Source of the DNA: Diploscapter coronatus
Taxonomy: Eukaryota; Nematoda; Chromadorea; Rhabditida; Rhabditidae
NCBI GenBank assembly: GCA_964036155.1
Contig: OZ038422.1
Coordinates: forward strand, 78,453,201-78,517,200
DNA length: 64,000 bases
Direction of reading: 5' to 3'
Shown piece by piece: positions 36,001 to 48,000 of the stretch. A model generated the notes under the pieces. That model did not search any database and was not told the origin of the DNA. It worked only from the letters and a program-made list of their open reading frames with translations. Numbering within the stretch: the first letter of the stretch is position 1; every line of letters starts with the position of its first letter. A program made the translations under genes and the position numbers.

Positions 36001-39000
36001 AGGATGGATAATGAGAAAAAATGGGGGAAATGGTCCCGCTTTTTGCAAGGATTAGCCACTTCCAAAGAAGTATGCATTAGCGAAATGAGAAAATACGAAA
36101 TGAAAAAAGACAAGGACTTCACGTTTTTAGAAGAAAGTTCACCAAAGCACAATTATAAGAGCATGAAATGAAATGATGATGAAAAAGTAAAACACAGGAA
36201 ATTTGAACAATTTATCTGCAGAAACAAATTTCTTTTTGATAATGGTAAAGATTTTTGCACGATTCGGAATAAACTTCAAATGTTTTATCAAATTTGAATA
36301 GTCCGAAAACGGGGGTTTACTTTTTAGATCTCAATACAAAAGGGAGTATTGGGATTTTCATTTCTAATTTGTGAATATCTCTGAAAAATCAGGAAAATTT
36401 GTATTTGGAGGAACTCGAAATAGAAGAGATGGAAGAAAATTAGGATGATAAAAAGTAGATGGAAATAGAGCTGGAATATGAGATAGGGTAGAAAAGGAGA
36501 AACAGAGAAGATGCTCGAAAATAGAGATGCAGATTCTGCATGTGGAGATGAGAGAAACGAGATGGGTAACTTGAGAAATAGAATTAGAAAAAAAACTGAT
36601 TAGCGAAACAAGAAAGTAGGAAAAATATCATGAAAATTGATAACACAAGAGAATCGGGGAAGAATTTCGAAAAAGAAATTATTTATGGGAAGAACTGTTG
36701 GAAAATGTTGGAAAGAAATCTGCATTTTCGCTCAACTCGCAATCAAATGCAAAAATTAGCTGCCCTGTCTCCGGCACGTGTTTACTTGGTTGTGAGTTAG
36801 CAGAGACTAGGGACTTGCAGCTTGTGCCGCTCATCTTTTTGCCTCACTCCCCTCCCTTGTCTTCTGCCTTCCTCAGCCAGGCTCTACCCACCCTCTCCTC
36901 CCCCTACTCCTATCCAAGCCATCCAGTTCTCTTCCAGTCAGTCCGCGTGCCTATTCCCCAGAGAGGTTTCTAACTCAGAATGGAATGGATAACGAACTGA
37001 GGTGGGCGGCAAGAGATCCACAGTGCAAATGATCGCCATTTGCACCGAGTTTTGGCCAGAAACTTGAAAATATCGAGGAATGTTCAAGCGATCTTTGTTC
37101 TACATTGAATTTTAAGACAATGCATAACTGTGTCTTTGAAAGTAACTAGAGATTGGGATCGTAGATTTATTAAATTTCGATTCGTTAGCATGTGATTAGG
37201 AATTCTTCGGCAAGATTTGATATTCAAATTGAAGGCAAGAAAGACTGTCGACATTCCGAGCTAAATTCGTGTCGATACAGTAAGATTCGACAGAAAATAG
37301 GGAGGTTTTCATCAAAATCTCGGAAATACTTGAAAAATGGTGAACCAATCTGCGGTCTTTTGAAGAGTAGAAGGAGGAGGAGGAGGAGCATTTTTGCATC
37401 GCCATTTCTGGAGAGCTTCAAGCAGCTTCTCTCTCCCCTCCTTCTCTCTCTTTGCACGCCCACCTCACTTCGTTAACCATTCGAGAGGACTTGCAAGGCA
37501 AAAAGATCTCTCCACGCACTTTGTCTGTGTCCTCTTTCTCTTTCGAAAGAAGTTCCCAAATCTCTCCAACTCCTTCGTGGGGGTGGTGGCCCAGTGAAGA
37601 GCATCTACATATTTAGAACCGCTATAAAAATGCTCGGAATTTTTCTGAATAGAAAAAATACTATCAGCAAAAAACTATGGAGGGCGAATTTCTAAACCCC
37701 TACCCAAGTAAATCAAAATCTTTCAAGCCCTAACACCCAAAAGTCATTACGCCCTAAGTTCTCCGATCTTAAATAGTGGGGTCTGACGATCTGCATGTTC
37801 ATCAAAATGTGCCGCTCCTCAAGCCTTCAATCGCCCAGCTCTTCGCCCTTCCTTTCAGCCCTTCAGAACTGCAATTATCCGCCCCCTTCCCTTTTGCTGC
37901 CTTTCTGCTCATATTTGAGTGCTTTTTGATGTGATTTACAAGTCCCACCGCCCACTTTTGGTGAAGTGAAACGGGAAGCCCATTATTAGGCGAATCATCA
38001 CGAGAAGTTGATGCTTCAGATATCGAGAGCAGGGAAGAGTTACTCAAAAAGAGCTCTTGAGATTACGGAGAGAAATAAAAACAACTCGTCGGTTCAGGCT
38101 ATTGAAAGCTACTCTGTGGCTCATCAAAATCTGGTCCTGTCTCTCATTTCTCTAGCGTCCTATTCGCTTTTTCACTTTCAAACGTTCTCCCGTTTATATG
38201 CTAAATTATCAAAAACTATTTAATAGGAGAAAGTCGTGATTGTTGGCGAATTGTATTTCTAAGCTCGGCGTCTTACCACTGTGCTACAGTCGCTTTACTT
38301 TGTTCGCCGTCAAAGATAGATGTCTTGGAAAAAGAAGGAATGAGAAGCTAGAAAAGTCGAAGCTAGGGCCAGAATTTGATGAAAAAGGCATACCCCATTG
38401 CCCCTCACTCTGCGACCTTTATTTCTAGCGATCAAAAATGTTGTATTCCGAATCAAGGATAGATCGAGTCCTATTCCATCCATGTTCATACTAATTGATC
38501 AAATTCTGTTTCGATCCCATAAACTAAAAAGAACAATTCTCGTGCCTCGCTTTCAAAATTTTTTACTTCTTTCATCTCTGGTCCAGAATTCCAAAGTGGC
38601 CGAAAAAGGACTATACAAATTGATGAAAAATGCAAATTGAAAGTTAGATGAAAATCGAATGAAAACGCAATGTTTGCCTGACGACAAAAGGAATGTGTGT
38701 CGTGTACAAAAGTCAATCAGTCGAAATGTCGTCACTAACTAACTGGACTTTGGAAAAGGGAAAAGGAAACGAAATGAAAGTAACTGTGAAAATGAATGAA
38801 AAGACAAGCAAAGAAGGGACGGTGCAAGTTGGTTTTTACTCTCCAACCAACCGACGACTCGTTTTTTCTCCCTTCTCTTTTCCGACCCACGCATTCTAAT
38901 GCCCTGAGCACACATTTCGGCAAGTCATCAAACGAGCCAGAAAGTCAAATTTATCAACTACACTCCCAATTGATAATCACGGAAATAGGTAATCGAGGGC

Positions 39001-42000
39001 AAGAGCGAGTAATTGATCGATTGAAGTCGGAATCGAGGATTGATTGCAATTTCATTCCAATTCTCAATTTAAGAAAAAATCGGCTATCCCCAACAATAGG
39101 CCCAAATAAGGTATAAGCTAAACTTCGAAGATCCATATTTAAAAAAAAAAAAGAAAAGAAAACCGATACCCATATTTTGTGTCACGAAAGCTAAGCGATT
39201 GGAGCTAATCGAAAGAAAGTAGTGGAAAACTAGAATTCTATCTAATGCCTCTTAGATAGAATTTCCAGACAGATTTAGGTGCAAAATGCTCGAAAGTCGG
39301 GTGAATGAAAGCGATGATTGTGTAATAATCTTGATTCATTTATCAACTACTTTTTCAGAACTTTGATGTAAGGGTGCAAAATTGACATCTCATTAAAAGC
39401 CTGCTACCTGAAGAAATTGATAAATGAGAATATGGCTGGAATCTATCAGTCAATCGATGCGATTTGAGCAGGCTTGAGTATTAGAATCTCACAAATTTGG
39501 TCGAGCTTTTATAATGGTGATCGAAGTTATGACATTGCATAATGGTAGAATTTAGCTTGGCTAAGCCTAGGAAATGCAGTTTTACGAAATGGGCGGAAAA
39601 TGAAACTTTAACATCCAAAGTTGGAAGTAAATTCGGAATGCCTCTACTCCCACTCCAACTCTAATAACGATTTGATGATGCCTATAAAACTGCTGATTGA
39701 AGCCTAGTCAATTGGGTGCCAGGGTCGATCAGTCTATTTTTGGATGCAAAAAGAGAAGCAGCAGCGGCAGCACAGAGAAGGGTTGCGTCAAAATGCACTG
39801 TAAAAAAGTGATGATCGAATGATAAGAGAAAACGGAGAAGGGGACAAAGAGAACAGAACGGGGGCGGGCAATGAAAAGAGACAGTGATGCTGCACTCCGA
39901 CATGATTATTATTCATATGCAAACTAGAACAGAGTGATTATCTTATCCTATTTTTGATGAGGAATGGACAGAAGAAAACTGATTGATATAAATCAGGTAT
40001 AGTCATTTCATAAATCAATGATCCCTATTTGAGCCTATCTGAGTTAGGGTTTAGGGTTTTGGACATGTTGGATTACTATGTCCGATTATATGACAATCGT
40101 TCTTTAAGTTTCTCTTTACTACTACTATTACTACTATCCAACCATGCCACTTTTATAAAGCTACCAAGAAAATGATAACTTGGTCACCGGAAATGATATG
40201 CTTTGTGAGAAAATCCATTGTAAAATGTTTGCGTTGAATCAAACTATTTCTTAATCGCTGTGAATTTTTATAGCAAAATATTACTGTTTTACTGTTATTT
40301 GAGAAAAAGTCATGCTTTCAAGCGATCTTTGAGACTTTATCAGCATACCCTAAAATTCCTAAACATCTCATCACTTCCAATGCTAATTATGGCTATGATG
40401 ACAATCACATCATTTGAATTTTTGAGCCCCGGAAAACTCCTGCGCATACCTAAAATCACGAGAATTTTGAAGCGCGTTCCATTTTTATTCTCTGAGAAAA
40501 CGCGCGTTTGTCTCATGAAATTTCGGTGAAAACGTGGGAGAGAAAATTAAAATTTCAGCGGTGTTGCGTCAGAAACTTGAAGGAGAAAATGTGTGCCACC
40601 ACAGAAAGACGCAAGAAAAGAATGCACTGCATGCATTCGTATGCATTTTTAGAGTTCAGGCGAAAGAATAAGAAAATGGAAGGGGCAGGAAACGTAGAAT
40701 CGCTCATAATAGATGCTGTATGGTAGGAAAAAGCAAAAATGATTGAAAATATAAAGAGACGATTTAGGCACCATAACTTTATTATTAACGTGGAAAAAGC
40801 AGTCATAAATAACGGTAGTGACTAGTGCAGACAGAGAACTCTTTATTATGTACACTATTTCGTAGATGGAACTAAAGAAAATTTCGAGTCTGTATTACCC
40901 CTTTGCCTGAATAATCGCTTTTTGCACTTGATAATAACGAAATTAATCTTGGGCAATTTTGGTCATTTTTCTAGAGAATAAAATTCATCTTGAAATAATT
41001 TAGGGGTTTGGATCGTTTTCCTCGAAAAATTGAAGTTTTAGTTTGTTTTGCACAAAGGTATTCACGCAACTCCAAACCCACCAATGGCGGCCCATTTTGA
41101 ATGTCCCTTATTCTTCGTCTTTTTCAAGTATCAATAGGAGAAAAAGCGGGACGAAAAGTGGCCGAAGCAACGCAAAAAAATAAAACAAAACGGAAATTGA
41201 AGAACAAATGGCGTGAAAAGATGTTAAATGATGGAGATGTTGATAGCGAAACGAAGGAAGGCGACAGGGCAATAATGATATGAATTCTTTGTGATGAGAA
41301 CACGAGATGCTACAATTCAATAGTGTTCAATGCGCGGCGCATTCAAGGACGATGAAAGGTGAAAAATTGATAGCAAATTCGTTCAATCATAAAAATAATA
41401 GCTACCGTTTGTCTGCACATATTGCGCAGTGATGAGGTTGCTAATTTTTTTGCTGATCCAAAATTCAACTTTTGAAAATGTAAAGGAAATTTCCGCTTTC
41501 CAGCTACAGGTCTGCGCACACTGCGCAAACGATCACAATCGATTCACGAATGATATGAAATGTTATGGCGCAGGTGTCAGGAAAAATGGGCCTATAATTT
41601 GCTGCTCGCGAGCAGAAATCGTTTTCCAAAATGTTGGAAAAGCGAGCAAGATCACGCGTCAGATGAACAAGGAGAATAATGAGGAATGAATTCCTAGCGA
41701 TTCAAGCAGCCAAAATAATGTATGCAAATTTAAAGGGCAGGACGCGTGTTCAATTGTTGAGTTAATTTTATCTATTTTCACGTACAAATGCATTCGGAGG
41801 ACAAATTTCTAACGACCCAAAAACCTAAGTTATACCAATAGCTATTCGCAGATATGGCTTCTATCCCGGAAGAATAGTCATAAGAAATGTGTTTGCGGCG
41901 CCTAGACATATCGCAGGAGACAAACGATAGGTTGATAAAATAATAACTAGAAGACGATCAAATATTCCTTATTGTGAGCGATAAAAGTTTTAATCAAGTA

Positions 42001-45000
42001 CTTCAAAATGATCAATCTGGATAGGCTTTTTCACATTATTTAATCCCGCCTACTTTTACTTTCGATAAATTGCACGATTCTAAACTTTTGATCCTCGACA
42101 TTAGAAAAACTCGGTGAATTGTGAGTCGTGCGAGTGGGGGATGGCTACAATATGAATGAAAATGTGAATGAATGTTTGATTGCATGTAAATTGAGGAATT
42201 GTAGCCAGAGGGCGCAAGAACAGTCGAGAAGTGGAGAATTAGAAAGCTTAGGGTTAAGTGCTGGAGAGGCTAACTGTGGTGGTTCAGTGGAAACGACAAA
42301 ATTGGAGGGAATGGGAAATGCTTACAATTCCGCTGGAGAGTTGAGAATTTTACTAATTCAGACGGAAAACCACGAACGCAAATTTTTAGCCTAGGAATAT
42401 TGCGACTAGGAATCAGATCATGTGATGGTAAAAATGAGCTAATCGATTTCGAGTCCGACAAAATGACTTCAGGAACCTGGAATCCTGACAGTTACTTGAG
42501 CCTATCACAAATCTGAACAGATATAGAGAGCATGTTTAAACGAATCTAATCAATAGATTTGTCTAAACCCGAGAAAATGCACCTGATATGTCTCCTTAAC
42601 AGAAATCTCTACACCTCTGTCCCCGTTCTGTTTGCTCTCCCTCCATTCATCCATTCATATCCCTGCGCTTTCTTCGATGCCCACGCCAATTTCATTACCC
42701 CCGAGGCAAAGCAGGCAGTTTTATTGCATTTTGTCCGCATTCTCAGTCTATTTTCTCGAATCCAACCTCTTTTTCTCCACCCACCCCCATCTAATTTCCC
42801 CCCATTTGTCCTATTTCTCCGCTCCTCGCACACCACCACCTTCAGAGCCCAATATAATCTAATAGGCAGAAAAATGACTATATACTGGATATAATTGAAC
42901 GGAAAAGTTGAGAAAATTGAATACTTTCAAAGAGGGCAAGAATTGGGAATATTCAGAATTATAAAAAACAAAAAAAAAAAAAAACATTCCAAAAGGCATA
43001 AGCAGATTTCCGGTTAAGTTGAAGAAAAATACTGGCATAACTGCACGAGAAAGGGGTGATGAGTATCATCGCCTCTTTTAAAAATAGTGACCGCAGCGTA
43101 ATCGCTTGATTACGGATTTTGTCCTTCCTAAAATCATTATTGGTTATGCGCACGCACGCACGCGCACACACACACAGGTCAATCTGACTGAAGTCCTACC
43201 AGGGCCTAATTTTAATGATCGCGATGATTGCAATTATTATCAGTTTTCAGCATGAGGCATTTGAACGAGGGAAATGTATTCAGGAAAGTGTCCAATTGAC
43301 TGAATCATCTCAGACAGGAAGTTAGATGTTGCAAATCATTCCTAATCATAAAATTAGAATACGCCAATTAATCATTGCGGGAGGTCCCTCTCCCAGTTGT
43401 CTTGCACCTGTGACAATCGAGAATCGAGCACTCCGGGTGAGGACACAGGCTGGATTACAACAACACAACGGGGCAGAGACGACCTAGGCAGCGGGAAAGC
43501 GATGCTGCAGCAGCAGCAGCAAATGACGGCATGAACTCGAGCCAGGCTAGGGGAGGCGAACAGAACGGAGGCAGGGAAACGGAAGGTGGGGGCGATGATT
43601 TGCTGATTGCAGAGAGGATAATAAAATGATAAGGAATAGATGGAGATAGATAAGTGATCAGTGCTGAATGACATGAGGATGGGATCCTTAATGCCAACGC
43701 AATAGCAGAAATGATCATGTGAAGTTCGAATAGTGAAACAATGGTTTTCATTCGTCTCTCAAAACGGTTCGAAAATCGTGGATAAATATGGTGTTCAAGA
43801 CATGATTCATCAGGTCAAGATATATGATCAATGAACACGAGCACTGAAGTGTGATCCAAAACAGGAAGTGGAATAGAATAAACCGTTTCTGGAAACTATT
43901 CAACATTACATGGATCTGAAAGCAAAATGGGATATTTTTATCCTTAAACATGGGTTTATGATTCAGTATGATCTAAATCCGTCATGAAATCATAGATCGA
44001 AAGTGATGATCTACTGAAACCAAGTCAAAGTTGAAGAGGCTGAAGTTGAGACTAGAAAGTCGGTCTTCTCGTGGGAAGACAAAGGTAATTTGAGAGATTC
44101 TGAGAAAGAAGCGATGAAAAAGAGATGAATGGGTGATATGAAAGAAAGGAGGACAAGAGATGCAGAAAAAGGATAAATGAGTTGTAAAGCAAAGGGAGAG
44201 ATAGGTGTGCAAATGCGGGTAAAAACTGAAGATGAGCATATTTTTGAGCAGGAGGTTGACACTACGCACTCGAGAGGAGCAGTGTCGGTAAATAAGCTGG
44301 AGAAAAAACGGGGGATGAATGAAATGACAACCTCGAAAATTTTGCCTAAGAAAAGGGTTTTTTCACGGAAAAGTTTTGATCATCCGAATATTTTTTCTGC
44401 TGATATGCTTGCCTACCATAAAATTGGCTTGATAAATCATAAAAATGCGCATTATTTTTTTCAAGTTTTAATATATCACAAAATGCAATATTGTTTAAAC
44501 CTAGATGCAGCCAAAATCCTTTGAAGTCGCAAAATTGAATAATCCAAATTCAAAATTCATACCCTTATCTTGGCTGTGACAAACCGAGATTCCTAGAGCA
44601 ATGTTAATCTTTCTCGCACACAATATCCCACGAAATACCCTTCAAATCCAATCCTACGCGTTCAGTTTTCAGGCCAACAACCGAATGCTCAAAGCGGTGA
44701 ATAATAGAAAAAATATACTTAGTGGATAAAGACTGACATATATAAGTGAGATTTGTATTAGATTAGATCGTCATAAGCATTTCACATAGGCTTAGCTATC
44801 ACTTTTCGAAAATATTTTATGATAAGAAAGTATGGGGATAAAGATAAGTCGAGATTTTTAGAAAGCTTATCATCAGGAAATCTTTATTTTGACATTGCTT
44901 TAGAAAAATAAATTTCCAAAAATTAGACTTACACGTGGTTATCGTATCGCTGTACTCGGTGTCTGTCCACAAATTTGGCGCAGTATAGAGACGAAGTTTG

Positions 45001-48000
45001 AATCTGAAATAGCTCATTTTTGAAAAGGGTATTCATTAGATCTAGACTATAGTTTATGTTCTGTTAATATTTTTGTTGTAAGAAAACGCTCCAATGCTAA
45101 AAATCTTGCGCAAATAATAATTTGTAAAAATCACTTCGTTTTTCATTCACTTCTCATCACTCCTTCCCAGTGTTGCTATTTTCTCCAAAAAAGTGTCTGA
45201 AAAATTTTGTAGAGAGAATAATCCCTGGAAAGAATGATAAGTGAAATACGGAGTGTTTTTGACCGATCATGATTTGCGCAAGATTTCTAGCTTCGGAGTG
45301 CATTAGTAGAAATGAAAAATTTGTAAAGCATGAACGATGTGTCTGGATCCATACACGATTGTGAATCTCACATTATGAACTTCCTATAAAAATTTCAGAA
45401 AGCTCATCCTGTGAGCGAATGTTCGGCAATTAGTGGTTCGTGAGTACCGACACAAAATGAACAAAATCTTGCATAATGGTAATGAAAACTACTAAAATAA
45501 TCTGCTATAACAAATTTTCTAGGATAGAGATATTTGTCTGGTAGCTCGACTAACCGATATGAGGCAGCGGGTTTGAGTGGCCCATTGCAGACGGAATCGG
45601 CCAACAGCTGTGCACACGAACGGTCCACCCCCACCGACTGAAAACGAGGATTTAAAAGGGAAATAGAAAATTGATGAGCGAATCTAGTCATCTGTCAATA
45701 CGGAAGCTCGTCGTATGACTGAATTTGTATAAACAACGAGAAATATAAAGTTGGCCTGTGAGTCCTCGAAAAATTCACGTGAAAATATACTGTAGTTTGT
45801 GATTCGTAATGAAATGACTCTCAGGTCACATCTCGGTGAAAGTTGGAATTTTCAGCTAGAAAATGATCTAAGAAGAACACATGGAAAATCGGCTTTTTGA
45901 ATACACCGAAAGTCGGAGGTTGTAATAGGGTTAGGGATGAGGTTAGATAGGCTAAATCTTGCGTCACAATGTCGAGCTCGGAGTGCTGATGATTTTGATG
46001 TCAAATTTAACCCATTTCACACTAACTCTACTCCCTCTATAGTCATTTCTTACATGTTGTGAAACTCTTTTGACCTATGAAATATCCAAACTACGGTGTT
46101 TACAGGACTATGGGGTATTTAAAATTGAGGCATTAAAATCCTACGCCAGTGATGAACTTGCTGAACTCCATCGGCTTCGACTTTGCAATGTTGTTGACGA
46201 TCGCAGTGTAGGCTGGCCACACATCGAATCGTTGAACTTGGGCCCATGTCTGAAATAAAAGTCTTCTTCGGAAACTCATCAGAAAAACTAGTCTCACATA
46301 TGTGACGTTCGAGCTCTGCAACATCCAGCTCTCGCTCATTTTTCCTTCCGGCGTCACTTCGGATGCAATCAACGCTGTTCGCATAATTCTGCCATGTTTC
46401 GGATTGAGAAGACCAGCCGAATATCGAACGGAAACAGACTGACTTCCCACTGAATCAGCGACGATTTGAGGAATCGTAGTTGGACGTGGAGGGGCTGAAG
46501 AGAATATTTATACAGATTTTGCAAGCTTTTAAAATCTACCCAGCAAAGGTTGTGTCAGACTGACTGCATTGTCTGCTTCACCGGCTCCAGCTTCGGTCAC
46601 TGCTCGAACAGAAAATGTGTACCGCTCTCCTCCAACCAATTGGTCAACGATCGTCTCGATGATGTGGTCATTCTTCTCGGCTGAATTCACTGGCACGTCA
46701 ACTGTGAACGGAGCTGTTTCTCCGTCTTCAGGCTTGATCTCGACGACGTAGTGAGTCAGAATTCCATTGGGCAAAGCTGGTGAAAGCCAGCTGACTTGAA
46801 CGGAATATGGATTCAGCGATCGAACTTTGAGATTCTGCACAGCTCCGGGTCTGTCTTGACGAGTCGAGAATGAGAGTTGGCGCATTGTGCGAGTTGATGG
46901 AGGACATTGAGCCGATGAGGAGAGACCTCCGCAGATGACTTGAGTGTTGACGGTGTACTTGTGGAATGGTCTGAGTCCGATGAGGCTGACGAGTGGAAGC
47001 GATGTAAGAACGAGTGGGATCTTCTTGTCCAGGACCGCTGTTGAATGCATGTCGAGAACGACCAACGACACGTAGCAGTCGGACACGACTTCGTCGCTCT
47101 TTCCAATCAAGTGCAGTCGAAGAGTTGCTTCTGTTCTGGTGACCGTTTCTAGGGATACATTCACAGAGGGTGATGAGATTCGGAACGACTCATTGTAACG
47201 AGTCTCAGAAATTATGCCAGTTTTCGTCACCGTGAATAGTTGGATCTGAACATGTCAGGAATTATTCCAAAAACGTGCGCATTGCATACCTTGTAGCAGG
47301 CTCCTTTCCTCAACGACGACACAACGAGTGGCTGGTTCTTGTGCGGCGTTCCCTCCAGAACAATAGTCTTCTCTTGTCGGCTGCTGTTTGTAGTCATTGG
47401 AATGACGCGCAAACGAAGTACGCTGTCCGTGCCGACCAACTGAAATCGGTATGTAAAAATGACGAATGCGCGAATTCATAGACGGAGGCCCTACCTTATT
47501 CCACAGATCCTTCAGTCGCGCCAAAAAGGCGTCACTTTGAGGCCAGATTATTTCGATGCCGCTTTGAATTTCCTGCACGGTCAAGCCAAATCCTTTGACA
47601 TCGAAGGCGGGCATGATTGCGATGCTTCGTTGCAATTTTGTGCTGGATACGTTGTGAGAACTTGTTGCCAGAGCAAATTCGTAACGCTGACCAGGAACCA
47701 AACTCAACAGCATCGTACAGCTAAAATCAACTTCTTTATCATTTCACATTGAGAATCCTCTAGCCTACCTTCTCTTGTCTCCCTTTGTGTCGATTGAAGC
47801 GTTGTTCTCGATTTTCTCGAGATTTTCACTAACAACAATCAGCGTGCATCTGTTTGCCAATGTGTTTGCTGGAATGTCTGCAGTTAGTCGATACTTGCCC
47901 TTGGTGATGTCCGGTCGCACCTAATAGTTTCCTTCATTCGTTGTAATTCGAATTTGATAAATAGGAATGAGCAAAGCTTTGCAATTGACTCTAATATTTT

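Larger units (their letters stand above)
34185..44932 (-). other. 10.7-kb dep-1 intron 15
   Basis: The intron lies between the last ectodomain exon and the transmembrane exon. Phase (T + AT) is kept across it. It is AT-rich with purine-rich plus-strand composition. Scattered C/T-rich GC patches occur at about 36740-36960, 37380-37500 and 42600-42840, and may be regulatory. Many short ORFs overlap on both strands and none shows family similarity. It also holds a hairpin at 34307, a telomere-like TTAGGGTTTAGGG near 40048 and simple repeats near 43150 and 43505. Confidence 0.55.

Noticed and set aside
36698..36973. 91-codon Ser/Pro-rich ORF
   Set aside because: Produced by C/T-rich intronic sequence; no homology or splice signals.
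38240..38310. tRNA-like A-box on the minus strand (TAGCACAGTGGTAAGACGC)
   Set aside because: No matching B-box, D-stem pairing is poor and no acceptor stem can be closed.
40040..40062. Telomere-like TTAGGGTTTAGGG
   Set aside because: Only two degenerate units, and not the nematode TTAGGC repeat.
42559..42894. 111-codon ORF and its antisense partner
   Set aside because: Pyrimidine-rich intronic sequence, with peptides of biased composition on both strands.
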